Source: Paraconiothyrium sp. Pb-2020
Taxonomy: Eukaryota; Ascomycota; Dothideomycetes; Pleosporales; Didymosphaeriaceae
DNA length: 64,000 nt
NCBI GenBank assembly: GCA_022419385.1
Contig: JAJUBI010000002.1
Coordinates: forward strand, 2,170,001 to 2,234,000
Direction of reading: 5' to 3'
The first letter of the stretch is position 1, and the number at the start of each line of letters is the position of its first letter. The position numbers and the translations under genes are program-made. Positions 33,248 to 44,960 of the stretch are shown piece by piece. The notes beneath the pieces were generated by a model. That model did no database searches. It was not told the origin of the DNA and saw nothing but the letters and a program-made list of their open reading frames with translations.

Positions 33248-36200
33248 GTATAGGCTTATACTTAAAATTATAGTATTTCTCTATTTTTCCTTATAGAAAT
33301 ATAGTGTCTTACTAGAGTTAGCTATAAATTTATATAATTTTCTTAGCCTACTGTTCTCTATCTGTGCTCTAAGACCTTATAGTTCTAAGTACTTAGTAGG
33401 CTACTAGGTTAAATCTGTAGTTTATAAAGAATAGTAAAACTCTAGTAGTACTATATTATAAGCTGTTATAAGCTAGTTATGCTATACAGAGTAACTCTAC
33501 CTAGTTATTCTATTAGTAGTTTAGGTAACACCTAAGGAACTATTCTACTATTTAATTTATTTATTCTATCTATCTATCTATTTATAGATAATACACTGTT
33601 AATATACTGTACTTAATATCTATAAGGGTAAATACAGTTTACTAAAACTTAGAGGTAAAGTAGATATTTCTATTTATAATAATTTTGTCTAGAGTTTTAT
33701 GTTGTGCTATTACTATAAAAGTAAAGTAGAAGGCTATATATTCTACTTTACTAACCTCTTTATATAGTAGGAAGTATGCGTACTTAGTTACTTTATTAAT
33801 AATAACTATAATTCTATTATATTCTACCTTATTATCTAGGTCCTTAGATTTTAGTAGTTCTATAATAAAGTCTATTGTAACTATACCCTATAGTTAATTA
33901 GAAACTTCTATAGATTATAGTTATCTATATAGTGTATACCTATTTAGTTTATTCTAGTAGTAATTAGCGCAGTCGCGTAAGACTTCTATAACTATTTATT
34001 AGGCTTAAGAGAAGTAGTAATCCCTTATTAGTTATTCTAGTATTTATTTAATTCTCTAGTAGCTGTGTGCTGGCACCTTATAGAATTATCTTATAAACTT
34101 ATATTAAATTTTAGCAGGAATAAAGATCCTATTAAAGACCTTATAAATATTATTCTTATACTTTATTTTTATAGATAGGTAGCTTATATTCTTATTACTA
34201 ATTACTATTTCCTTTTTAATCTAGTTATGCTACATGCTAGTCTAGGTTTCTATTATTACTACTAGTTTTAGTATATTATAGATAATAGTACCGTCCTTAT
34301 TAAATTAGAGTAGGGCCTCTAATACTTTAGCTTTTTCTTATAGGTTAAATCTTCTACTTAAGGCGTCTGCCTAAAGGTTTTCTATTCTTTAGGTGTATAT
34401 AATCTTAAAATTATATATTAATAGGGTCTGTGCTTATCTTACTTACTAAGGTATAAGAGCTTTATTTATTATAAATTCTATTAGGTTCTTATAGTCTAAA
34501 AAGACCGGCGTTTAGTATTTTATACCTTAGAGGTAAGTTTTCTACTCTTTAAATACTTTAACTATTGCTAATATTTTCTTATTATAGATATTATAGTTAA
34601 GTTTAGTTTTTTATATTTTTTAGAAGTAATAACTATATAGGTGCTTTTTATCTATTTCTAGATCTCGCTAGAGTAGGTATACTTCTATAGCAAAATTTAA
34701 TATGTCTCTAATATAGTAGGGTAGTAGGGATTAAAGATTTATAAAATAGGTTCTTGAGTAAATTCTTTCTTAAGTTAATCTATTGCTTATTAGTATTTAT
34801 CTATCTATTTAAAGGGTACTTCTTTCTTAGTTAGCCTTATAAGAGGCTCTTTTATTTTTATCTAGGCTAGAATAAACTTTCTACAATAATTATAAAATTC
34901 TAGAAAGAATTAGATATTTTTAATATTTTCTAGTTTTCTTTAGTTTAAGATTTTCTATAGTTTTATTTACTTAATCTTAAGCTTCCTAGGTTCTACTAAA
35001 AACCTTAGAAAGATAGTTTAGGTAATATAGAATTTATTCTTAAGCTTTAGATATAGCTTAGCTTTACTTATATAGTTTAGTACTTCTTCTATATACTTTT
35101 AGTAGTCTTATTTATTATTTAAGTATATTAAGATATTATTTAAGTATACTATAGTATACTTACTAATATATTCTTAGAGCACAGTATTAATTTATCTCTA
35201 AAAGATAGCTAGGGCATTAGTAAGCCTAAAGGGTATAATATTATACTTAAATAGCCCTAGCTTTATTCTAAAGGCGGTTTTCCACTCCTTACCTTTCTTT
35301 ATTCTAATCTAGTAGTATATATTTTTTATATTTAAGTAGGTAAAGATTTTCGCGTCTTAGAGTTAGTTTTATAAATTTAATATTAAGGGTAATAAGTACC
35401 TATCCTTAATTATAATAGCATTTATCTTTCTAAAGTCTATATAGAATTATAGTTCTAGGTTATTCTTCTTTTTTATAAAGGTGACACTATAAGCAGCAGA
35501 AGACTAAAAAGGTCTAATATACTTTTATTCAAGGTTATTTCTAATATATTATTTAGTAACCTTAAGTTCCTATTTAGTTATCTTATATACTAGTCCCTAT
35601 GTAGGTTATTTTTCTTCTTCTAGTCTAATTTTATAGTTCTATTTAGTGTATTCTAGAAGGTATCCTTCTAGTTTGTTAAAGATATCTATAAACTTCTAAT
35701 ATTAATTTAGTATTTTTAGAGTAAGTTCCTTGCTTACTACTAACTGATATACGTATTAGACTTATTTTATTCCCTAGTAAATAGTTAGGTTAACCTACTT
35801 TAGCTATAGTATTTTTAGAATTATGTCTTACTAATTGTCTATCTTAGCTAAGTTTATAATAAAGTTGTTAATAACTAGCCCTTTAGATAGGAAGGTCCCT
35901 AGTGTAGTTTCTATATAGATTTATTCCTAAAAAGGTAGTCTCTTAATATTAAATAAGATTCTTTTCTCTATTTTATTAGTATAGTAGAGCCCTTTATCTT
36001 CTATAAAGTCTTTAGAGATAAAGTTTTATATTACTTTACTATTAATTATTACTCTAATTAGTTTTCCTTAGTATTCTCTCTAAATTATAATATATAGCCT
36101 CTATATACCCCTTAAGGCTTTTTTACCTTTTAGCTAATACTTTATCTATATCTTCTTAACTATATACTAAGGGCACTTATTCTTAGGGCACTTATACTAA

Positions 36201-36350
36201 GATTGCCCTTTTATATATTTAATTAGTAAGAGAGGTCTAGAGGCTAGTACTAGGTATCCCCTATACTTTTTTTCTAGGTACTACCTATATACTTTATCCC
36301 TTAGAATAAGGTTATTATAGGGGTTATCTATTATTTAAATTAGAAAGGCG
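33248..36350 (-). pseudogene. pol: F2-1 pol: integrase, RNase H, RT, protease
   Basis: Minus-strand remnant. Integrase core about 33300-33900, RNase H about 34450-34700, reverse transcriptase about 34950-35500 with the YLDD box as YLNN (35135-35146, within YTIVYLNNILIYL), protease around 35850-36000. It has numerous TAG/TAA stops and some single-base gaps. Domain positions follow from collinearity with F2-3. Confidence 0.82.
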
Positions 36351-36399
36351 TAGTATTTTCTTTTTAGGGTTAGATATATTAGGTAGTTATCTATAATAT

Positions 36400-38180
36400 A
36401 TAATATCTATAATAACTTATAATGCGCTAGGTATTTAGTTAGTATTTAGAAGTTATCCCCTTCTATTAGTTCTACTAATTTATCTAAGCGTTTTTTCTTA
36501 ATTAGAATCTAGTACTTTATTATAACTTAAGGTGTGTAAGCTTTATCTACCTATTTAATTTTATTAGCAATCTAAGCCTACTCTTATTTATTTAGCATTT
36601 TCTTTACTAGAACTATATTTTATTTTACCTATTTATTAAAGCTTATAAACTTTGTATTTTATAGAAACTAGATCTTTTAGTTTTTATAAACCTTATAGAT
36701 AGTTTCTCTATACAACTTTTTATAGTAGAAGTGTAGGCCTTTAATTATTTATTATATATCTTTAGTTTTAACTAGTCTAGCCGCTTTATGCGTTAGTCCT
36801 ATAGGCTAGAAATATTTAATTTCTCCTATATAGATATTCTTACTAGAGGATATAGGTGCCTTCTATACTAGTAATAAGGAGAAGGGTTTATCTCCTCTTA
36901 GAATTAACTAGAATAGAGTATTTATTAATCTATCTAAGTTACTATCTTCTTTATTATTATTAGATTTGCTTTCTAAATCTTTAGTATTATAGAATTCTAG
37001 AACCTAGGTATTTTACTCCTCTAGCTATAAAATTATTTAGTCTTTTTAAGTTACTGCTAGCCTTTCTTCTATAGGCTAGTATCTTATATCCTTTTTTATC
37101 TTTATATATAATATATATATATCTTAGAAACACTTAGCCTAATAAGTAGCCTTATATTTCTTACTACTAGCTAGCTTCTTTTTAGTTTTCTTTAAGGTTT
37201 TTACTTCTTTAGTTCTCTTAGTACCTTTTACAGACTTTTCTAACTTTATTTAGGTAGTTTTCTAGTAATATAGCCTTTTTACTATAGCTAAAGTAAGTGC
37301 CCTTTTTATATTACTTTTTCTTTATTATATCCTAACTTAATCCTTTTTCTTTATTAGTATCTAAGACTATTAGATCCCTTTATTATAGGTTTTATAGTTT
37401 TAGCTATTTGCACTATATCTACTTTCTCTTTATTATCTTATTTCTATAGAAATAACTTATTATCTACTTAGACAGCTTATTTAATTATTATAAGTAGAGT
37501 TATTAGTTTCTCTATTTTAATTATTTTATATCTAATATCTAATTTAAGTCCCTTTATAGAACTTCTATATTAGAGCTATTCTCTATAGTCTAAGACCTTA
37601 TTAGCTAGCTATTTAAATACTAATATATAGGCTACTACTGTCTTAGTCTATTAGAGCTTTAAGAGTTTCTATTTAGCTATATATTCTATATTAATATTAC
37701 TAAAGGTTATTAGAGTTTTTGCTTAAAATAGCATAACTTATAAAGAATAAATTAGTTTTTATTTTTTAGTTATCTACTTAGTTTATCCTCTAGTCTATAA
37801 GGTAACTATTAAACTAGTCTATTACCTTACCTATAAAGTAGTTACTATATAAGCACTTCTAATCTTCTTCTCTAAGGTATTCTTAATTTAAATCTAAATA
37901 GAGATATAGAGGCTAGGAATCCCCTAAGCTTAGTCTTATTCTATTAAACTTTTTTAGTTAGCTAGTTTTAAGGGTCTACTTCTTATTCTAAGCTCTATTT
38001 CTAATTTATTTCTTTATTATTTATTAGCCCTTCTTCTTTTTCTTCTAATATAGCTTTTACTTATTCTACTAACTTATTATAGGTATCCTTTTACCTTTAG
38101 TTTTTTTATTTAGGTAGTTAAGTTATTTTCTTTATCTAGACTAGGTCTGTTAGGTCTAATAATATTAGTTAGTTTACTAT
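36400..38180 (-). pseudogene. gag: F2-1 gag
   Basis: Minus-strand gag remnant, start near 38170. The zinc knuckle maps to about 37230-37286 and reads as a GTYFSYSKKG-like string, with cysteines lost to Tyr. Collinear with 49640-51400 of F2-3. Decayed by stops and small indels. Confidence 0.78.
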
Positions 38181-38250
38181 AGGAGCTATTATTTAGTAAG
38201 GGTAACTTAGGTATATACCTATAGAGACTCTTAAAATATAATTATTAAAG

Positions 38251-38704
38251 TATAATAGGGCCTTTTATTACTATAGTAAGCCGCGGCCTAGTTAGGGTTC
38301 TAGTAAGAGATAAGTAGTATACAGGTTATATAATTATATATAGGTAAGCGTTAATTAATTACTATAAAAAATATATTACTAAAGACTTAAAGGTAATCTT
38401 CTGTAAGAAAACTAGATATAGTAAACTATATTATAGATTAATAATAAGGATTACTAGTAGTAATCTGTTATCTCTATATACTACTATCTAACCTAGGCTC
38501 TATAGGCTCTATATACAGATTCTATAGATTTAGGCTCTATAGCTCTATTCTATAGATCTATAGATCCAATTATATAACCCTAATTACGTATATATATTTG
38601 CTTAGTATTAACCTGTAATTATAATACTTATTCTTATAATTAACTAGTTACTGCTGTTATTACGTTAGTTCCCATAATTTTATTACGGCGTAGCAGCCGT
38701 AACA
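38251..38704 (-). repeat. F2-1 5' LTR
   Basis: 454 bp from TATAATAGGGCC to GGCGTAGCAGCCGTAACA. It is followed by TSD TGCCT. It retains the full CG-rich end seen in F2-3. Confidence 0.92.
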
Positions 38705-38709
38705 TGCCT

Positions 38710-41700
38710 TTTAATACTTCTAAACAGTTTCTAGCTTTCTTCTAGTATTTATAAATCTAGAGGAGCTTTAATGCTATCTTAAACCTATTAGAACTTTTAC
38801 TATTACCTAGTAGCTGTTAGGGCTAGTCTAGGTTAGATAGGTTATATTTAAAATAGACCTAATAGGGAGTGTACCTAGTTAATAAGTGCTTACTATTATT
38901 ATATAAACTCTGCTAATAAAATCTATATGTCTAATTATTTTATTTAAGGGAGTAAAAGATAAAAGATACTATTCTAGAGTTTAATTTTAATACTTAGTCT
39001 AACTATTAGTCTAAGGGTAGAAAGCTGATGTTAATACTCTTTAAGTATTTAAATAGTAGTAAAAAGTATTCTAATACTTAAATCTTATTACTAGACCTAT
39101 ATTAATAGTACTAACTCTAGGGTTTTATAAAGCCTAATAACCTTATAGATCTAAGCCTAGGCTAGATTAATACTATTCTAGTCTATTCTTATAGTATATA
39201 ATAGGCTATCTTTAAAAAATAGTTAATAATAACTAAGATTATATTAAAAGTTAACTCTATAAAGTAACTTAGGGGTAGATTAGTAATAAAGTCTATTATT
39301 ACATGCTGCCACGGGCGATCTAGGACTAGTAGGGAATAGAGAAAACTATATAGCTTATACCTTTTTATATTTGCCCTTTAGCAATGCTAATATTTATAAA
39401 TATAGTCTAATATATTCTTAGTTATCTAGGTCTAATAGTATTTCTGCTGTACACGCTCTAAAGTATAAGTTATACTAAAATATTTAAAAAGTAGGCTATT
39501 ATAGTAGCTTTTAATTATAGCTGTCTACTCTAAGGGTATTTTAAGCTACTTTAGCTCTCTTTATCTTAAGCAAAGCTAATCTAGCCTATTTTACACTAGT
39601 TTATTATTATTATTACTTAATAAGTCTAAACTCTTTACTTCTAGCTCTTCTCTATCTTTAAATAGTAGAAGGTTACTTAGGCTTCTTCTATTTATCTTTT
39701 AAAAATGCTAAATCTAAGGTCTTAGCTCTAGATTATACTTCTAGTTACTATAGGTATATATAGTAATTATAGAGATAAGAATTCTATTAACCTTATACTT
39801 AGATAAGATCTTAGTAAAGGGTTTAATAAAAGCCTTATTAGACTTCTGTTTTAGCTGTTATATAGCCTTTATATAATTTAGGTAATGCAATAGCCTATCT
39901 ACTAGTTTATTAACCTAGTTTAGTAAGTTATAATAAAGTTATACTCTAATAGTATTAAATAAAACTAAATATAATATATAGTAAGCATCTTAGTCTCTAT
40001 AAACTATTATAAGTTATAGTAATCTATAAGAACTTTAAATAGTTAGTTTTAGAGGTATTAGCGCTAGTGCTTAACTACTTCTATAATAGTAAATAGCTCT
40101 TTATTATATATATTATAATAATACTAAGTTGTACTTAATTTCTTTAAAAAGAATTTAATAGGCTGCTATAAGCTCTTTCTATTTTTATTTAGAACTAATT
40201 AGCTATAAATAGTACTAATTACCTCTTTTAAGGTATTAGTCTTAACGCGTGTTTATCTTTTATTCTTAAAATATATAAGTATTAGTACTTTAAGAAAAGT
40301 GTCTTTTAGCTTCTAAAAAGTCTTATAACTCTTTAGTCTAAGGTTTAGTACTATACTCTCCTCCCTTTGTATAGCTAGCCCCTAATAGGCGCTATCTAGA
40401 CCTTTTTTAGTTAGAGTAGTTAGTAGGAGCGTAATATAAGAGAAATTAGTAATAAAATATCTATAATAGTTTATAAAGCTAATAAAGACGCAAATATTAT
40501 ATATATAGATTAGTATTAGCTATAACCTAATTACTTTAAGTTAATCTAAATTAATTATAAGTTCTTTAGTAGTAACAACAAAGCTAAGGTACTCTATAGT
40601 ATTAGTATACTATTTATACTTCTATAGGTTAATAAATAGCTTTACTTTATATAAGTATTTTAGTACCTTCTATATAATTGCTTATGTTTATCTTATTATT
40701 CTAAGAAGATTAATATATCGTCTAGGTATACTATATAAGTAATATTAATAAGACTAGCTAAGGTCTAAGTAATTAGTTTCTAAAACTACACTAGAGCATT
40801 AGTAAGCCTAAAAGGTATTACTATATACTTAAAGTAACTATATTTAGTTCTAAAGGCTATTTTCTATTTTTTACCTTTTATAATATAGACATAATAGTAG
40901 GCCTTCTTTAAGTTAAGCTTAGTAAAGACCTTAGCTTACTTAAGGTAATTAAGGGACTTAGTAATTAGTAGTAATAAGCTATAATTCTTAATAGTTACCT
41001 TATTAAGTTCTCTATAATTAATATAGAGTCTTAGGCTGCTATTCTTCTTTTTAGTAAAAAAAATTAGTGCCTCTATAGAAGACCTTAAGTAATATATCTA
41101 TTCTTTTAATAGATATTTTATAAGGTACTTCTGTAGGGTGTCTAATTTTACTACTAAAAGATTATATATATTGAGGTATAGTAGTTACTTTTCTTTCTCT
41201 ATATTAATATAAAGGTTATAATCTATATAATTAGGCAGCGCCTTATAGTCTTCTTTTATAGTAAGGTTAGCAAAGTTAAAATAATATTTTAGTATTTATG
41301 CCTCTTTAGTCCTATTTAGGCTATTTAGAGCTAGTTTATCTATACTTAATATAATATAGGCGTAAACTGCTAAAAAAGAGTTATATAGGGTATAATTAAA
41401 CTACTCTAGGTCCTCTATAGTAACCTTCTTATATAAATATACCTCTTTAGTAGATTTTTAATAAAACAGTACGCGTTGTCTAGTAATATTAAGTTTTAGG
41501 TTAATATTATTAAACTAGAGTAAACCTAGAAATATATTATATTCTAAGATATCTACTATTATAAAGGGGATTATTTAGAATTTCTTATAAACCCTTAAGT
41601 CTATAAGCTTTACTTTAAGTACTATAGTACTATATACCTATATTTTTAAGCTATTAGTAGCTTTAGCTAAAACCTTTATTAAAGGTACTACTAAAATACT

Positions 41701-41800
41701 ATAGTCTCTTACCTTTTTTAATAAAAGAAGGTTAAGGGTAGACACTAAATTAATAAGGGTATTAATTAAATTCTATTTAACCCTTACTTTTAGAGTTACT
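38710..41800 (-). pseudogene. pol: F4 pol: integrase, RNase H, RT, protease
   Basis: Minus-strand polyprotein remnant. Integrase core about 38900-39330, where TSAFYPxTNSQTKYQN near 39010-39050 corresponds to the YHPQTDGQTERxN block with Asp and Glu changed to Asn and Lys. RNase H about 39900-40400. Reverse transcriptase about 40640-41120 has KLNLKKAYYYVYI and IPFRLTNALV; its catalytic box is still YLDD (40717-40728). Protease-like segment about 41745-41780. Stops are frequent. F2-1 separates it from the integrase C-terminus and chromodomain at 30725-31186. Confidence 0.85.
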
Positions 41801-41849
41801 ATTCCCTTTAGCTAATTATAGAGAAAGTTAAATAGGTTCCCTACTTTAT

Positions 41850-43200
41850 AAGCCTCTAGAATCTAGTTAACGTAGCTTATAATTAGACTAATATAGGTAG
41901 ATAGAGTAGCTAGAATTCTATTTATTTCTAGCCTTTTTCTAACTTACGTAATCTATTTGCGTTAAAATAGGTATCCTTTAAACTAGAGGTAGTAGGCTTA
42001 TCTAAAGTAGAATAGTTAGATTTAATATACTCTAGCTTATTATAATAATAGTAGATTATTGTTTAAGAGGTCTAATTAGCGCTAGTTAGTAATATTTTAA
42101 ACTAATTTAGGCTATTACCCTACCTATACTCTTTCTTAGCCTTTTTTTAGAATTTTTAGTCTCCCCCTATCTTAGCTCTTACTAATATATTCTAGGTTAA
42201 CTTAGAGAAGAATTTCCCTTCTTTAGTTAGTACTTAATTTACTTACTTAGTATAATAGATAATTAAAGTCTACTATTTAATATTAGTAACTGTTATCTTT
42301 AGCTCTGCAGATACAGACTAAAGGCGCTAGTAAATATAAGGGGTAAAATACTCTATATACTTAAGCTTTTACTATTTATTATTAGTTATTTCTAGCTTAT
42401 TCTAGCAGCCTTAAATATAGTCTAATAGGTTTAATAGTAATTATTCTTATCTCTACTAGCACCTTTTAAGCTAATTATATACTAATAGGTGCTATTTTTT
42501 AGAAGAGCCTAGGGCTTTTAGTATTTTAGCTTTTAATACTTTTTATATTAGCTCCTAGAAGGCGTTTTAGAATATATAAAACTAAACTTTAGTTCTCTAT
42601 ACTATTCTATAGATATTATTAATAAACTAGAGTATATAGTTAATCTTTTATACTTCTAAGTAGAAAAACTCTGCTAAAGACTAAAAGTAAAGGTTATAGT
42701 TATTTTTCTAATAATTATATTTATATTAATTCTTTTATGTGTACTTATATAGTTGCTTTTAAGTAGGAGGGTATAAAGATAGTAACTATTAGGTTACTAC
42801 TAGTGTAGTAGTAGTTCTTATTAGCTTAAAAAGTATATTTACCTCTTCTACCTTATATTAGTGCTAAATCTTATTAATCTACTAGAGTTTAATAATATTT
42901 CTTTAACTATCTAACTATCTTTTAGCTTTTTCTAACTTATTAAAGCCGCTTACGCTAGATTAATCCTAACTAAGAATAGATAACTCTATTAGATTTAGGA
43001 TATTATTAAGTAGCACTACTAGGTATTACTTATTAGTAATAGGCGTAATATGCTCTTATTTATCTCCTACTAGTAGTAGTAGAGTTAATTAGCATTTATT
43101 ATTATTTAAATAGTTTATATTGTTTATTTCTTATATATAATTACTATAGGTTAAATATCTATCTACTATTCTAGTATATCTAGTCTCTTCTACTGTATTA
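41850..43200 (-). pseudogene. F4 gag region
   Basis: Minus-strand region between the protease and the 5' LTR, where gag is expected. Stops are dense and I could not read a convincing zinc knuckle, so the assignment rests on position. The sequence next to the LTR (43230-43259) should hold the primer-binding site; no tRNA match was recognised. Confidence 0.5.
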
Positions 43201-43259
43201 TTACCTTAAGTAGCAACAGTAAAACTAGACTACCCTAAAAAGGGTTTAAGCAATTTAAA

Positions 43260-43436
43260 TATTAGACTTTAGATATAGGGTAATATAGCTCTACTGTTTA
43301 GGGTAAGTACTAAAATATATTTGTAGTATATAGATAGATAAATTACTGCCGAATTACTCTATTAGCATTTAGACTATATACCTCTTACAGTTACCTAACT
43401 GCGACCGTCTAAGATGCCTAGCTTCCAGTTGTAATA
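43260..43436 (-). repeat. F4 5' LTR
   Basis: 177 bp from TATTAGACTTTAG to CCAGTTGTAATA. It is less mutated than 27429-27605 (for example TGCGACCGTCTAAGATGCC against TATAGCTGTCTAAGATACC). It is followed by the TTTGT target copy. Confidence 0.9.
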
Positions 43437-43441
43437 TTTGT

Positions 43442-43526
43442 CCTCTAGTTAGTAACAAAGGTATTACTAATATTCTATATATAATTATTCCCTCTTACTA
43501 GGTCTTAATCTGTTGTGATCGTAATA
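43442..43526 (-). repeat. F1-1 5' LTR, second part
   Basis: Remaining 85 bp of the LTR interrupted at 27428, from CCTCTAGTTAG to GATCGTAATA. It is followed by CTTAT (43527-43531), the same 5 bp that precede F1-1 at 4919-4923. This joins ends 38.6 kb apart. Confidence 0.92.
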
Positions 43527-43691
43527 CTTATTATTAAGCTAAATATATATATAAATCTAGATATAAAGTATAGAATTATTATATTTTAGGTTGTTATAAA
43601 TATTTATAATATTAGCTTAGTAATAGAAGCTAGTACTAAATAGATAATTAAAACTTATATAATTTATATAATCTTTATTAAAGATTTTACA
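43527..43691 (+). mobile_element. Element H1, right part
   Basis: Last 160 bp of H1 after the CTTAT duplication, matching the reverse complement of 7656-7815. It ends AAGATTTTACA where H2 has AGATTTTATA. Together with 4303-4923 it gives about 781 bp, close to the 789 bp of H2. Confidence 0.8.
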
Positions 43692-43765
43692 ATTTATAGG
43701 CTAATATAATAGCTAAAAGAATACTAAAACTAGATTTATAATCTAAAAATTATACTCTATAAATC

Positions 43766-44201
43766 TAGTATTTTAAATTTATTAATTCTGATATTTATTT
43801 TAGTTACTAAAATAGTAACTAAGTAATTACTTAGTGTTACTATATTTCTAAATAGTAATAGTAATAGTAATAGTAATAGTAATAGTAATAGTAATAGTAA
43901 TAGTAATAGTAATAGTAATAGTAATAGTAATAGTAATAGTAATAGTAATAGTAATAGTAATAGTAATAGTAATAGTAATAGTAATAGTAATAGTAATAGT
44001 AATAGTAATAGTAATAGTAATAGTAATAGTAATAGTAATAGTAATAGTAATAGTAATAGTAATAGTAATAGTAATAGTAATAGTAATTAGTAACTAAGAT
44101 AATTACTAAATAGTTTAGTAACTAAGTAATTAATTACTAATACTATTTAGTAGTTAGTAGTACTATTTAGTAATACTAATTACTAAAAATTTATAATACT
44201 A
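43766..44201. mobile_element. Decayed copy of the hAT-type MITE, expanded
   Basis: The outer parts match the MITE at 3757-4039. The left end TAGTATTTTAAATTT corresponds to CAGTGTTGCGAATTT and the right end AAAAATTTATAATACTA to AAAAATTCGCAACACTG; nearly all differences are C/T or G/A. Inside, the AGTAAT words have become a 235 bp array. No matching 8-bp TSD was found (43758-43765 TATAAATC, 44202-44209 ATTTATAT), so the right flank may have been altered by the adjoining repeat. Confidence 0.6.
43853..44087 (+). repeat. (AGTAAT)n hexamer array, about 39 units
   Basis: Uninterrupted tandem array of a 6-bp unit over about 235 bp, with no base changes seen between units. The same unit occurs only two or three times in a row in the intact MITE, so this is a local expansion. 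The unit contains no CpA or TpG and so cannot be a RIP target. Confidence 0.95.
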
Positions 44202-44298
44202 ATTTATATTTATATTTATATTTATATTTATATTTATATTTATATTTATATTTATATTTATATTTATATTTATATTTATATTTATATTTATATTTATA
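44202..44298 (+). repeat. (ATTTAT)n hexamer array, about 16 units
   Basis: A second perfect 6-bp tandem array, of different unit, starting right at the end of the MITE copy. Confidence 0.93.
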
Positions 44299-44303
44299 GT
44301 ATA

Positions 44304-44424
44304 GAATATTTATCTCTACTTAAAGTAATTTATTTTTTTTCTACTTAGTTATCTTATAAGTTACTTTCTAGTAATTAGAGTTTACTACTATTAAAGTACT
44401 TAAGAAATATAAAAGTCTCTCTAT
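44304..44424 (+). repeat. Short dispersed repeat, copy 2, cut by F2-2
   Basis: Same orientation and sequence family as 1648-1762. It ends at TCTAT (44420-44424), which should be the left target copy of F2-2; the right copy lies outside the window. Confidence 0.55.
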
Positions 44425-44887
44425 TTTTACAGCTGCTACGCCGCAACAGAATTACAGGAACCAACGTAATAACAGCAGTAACCAGTTAGATTATATATAT
44501 AAGTATTATAATTACAGGTTAGATGCTAAGTATAATATAGACATGTAAGTAAGGTTATATAATTAGATCTGTAGATCTATAGGACAGAGCTATAGAGCCT
44601 AGATCTATAGAATCTGTATATAGAGCCTACAGAGCCTAGGTTAGATAGTAGTATATAGAGATAATAGATTACTACTAGTAATTCCTTATTATTAATCTAT
44701 AATACAGTTTACTATATCTATTTTTCTTACAGAAGATTACCTTTAAGTCTTTAGCAATATATTCTTATTATAGTAATTAATTAACGTTTACCTATATATA
44801 ATTTATATAACCCTATATGCTACTTATCTCTTACTAGAACCCTAACTAGGCTGCAGCTTACTATAGTGTTAAAAAGGCCCTATTATA
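44425..44887 (+). repeat. F2-2 5' LTR
   Basis: 463 bp, starting TTTTACAGCTGCTACGCCGC (family start TGTTACGGCTG) and ending CCCTATTATA. The next bases CTTTAATAATTATATTTT are the primer-binding region. Confidence 0.9.
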
Positions 44888-44960
44888 CTTTAATAATTAT
44901 ATTTTAAGAGTCTCTATAGGTATATACCTAAGTTACCCTTACTAAATAATAGCTCCTACA

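Larger units (their letters stand above)
31187..38704 (-). mobile_element. F2-1: chromovirus nested in F4
   Basis: Minus-oriented Ty3/gypsy element with TSD TGCCT (31182-31186 and 38705-38709). LTRs are 460 and 454 bp. Total span is 7518 bp; without the solo F3 LTR at 32785-33242 it is about 7.06 kb, like F2-3. It inserted in F4 pol between the integrase core and its C-terminus. Heavily mutated, with indels. Confidence 0.93.
27429..43436 (-). mobile_element. F4: chromovirus with short LTRs, inserted in an F1 LTR
   Basis: Ty3/gypsy element in minus orientation with 177 bp LTRs. TSD copies are TCTAT (27424-27428) and TTTGT (43437-43441). Both are RIP derivatives of TCCGT/TCTGT, the sequence at this point in intact F1 LTRs. 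It is opened by a solo F3 LTR and by F2-1. Without them it is about 8.05 kb. Coding order on the minus strand is gag, protease, RT, RNase H, integrase, chromodomain. About 3 kb of unexplained sequence lies between the chromodomain and the 3' LTR (27606-30700), possibly a further insertion. Confidence 0.88.
4924..43526 (-). mobile_element. F1-1: chromovirus retrotransposon opened by nested insertions
   Basis: Ty3/gypsy element in minus orientation with TSD CTTAT (4919-4923 and 43527-43531). Own segments in order: 3' LTR 4924-5419; pol end and 3' region 5420-7655; RNase H fragment 8452-8551; RNase H back to the Gag C-terminal part 15836-18684; Gag N-terminus and leader 25966-27017; 5' LTR 27018-27428 plus 43442-43526. 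Between these sit H2, F1-2, F1-3 and F4. Subtracting them leaves about 7.23 kb, matching the 7.27 kb of complete copies. It is the most heavily mutated F1 copy, with indels as well as transitions, as expected of the oldest. It inserted into H1 and later received an H copy itself. Confidence 0.92.

Noticed and set aside
43853..44087. Regular array that might suggest CRISPR or centromeric satellite
   Set aside because: A perfect 6-bp tandem repeat without spacers, inside a MITE copy, in a fungal-type region. It is a simple-sequence expansion.
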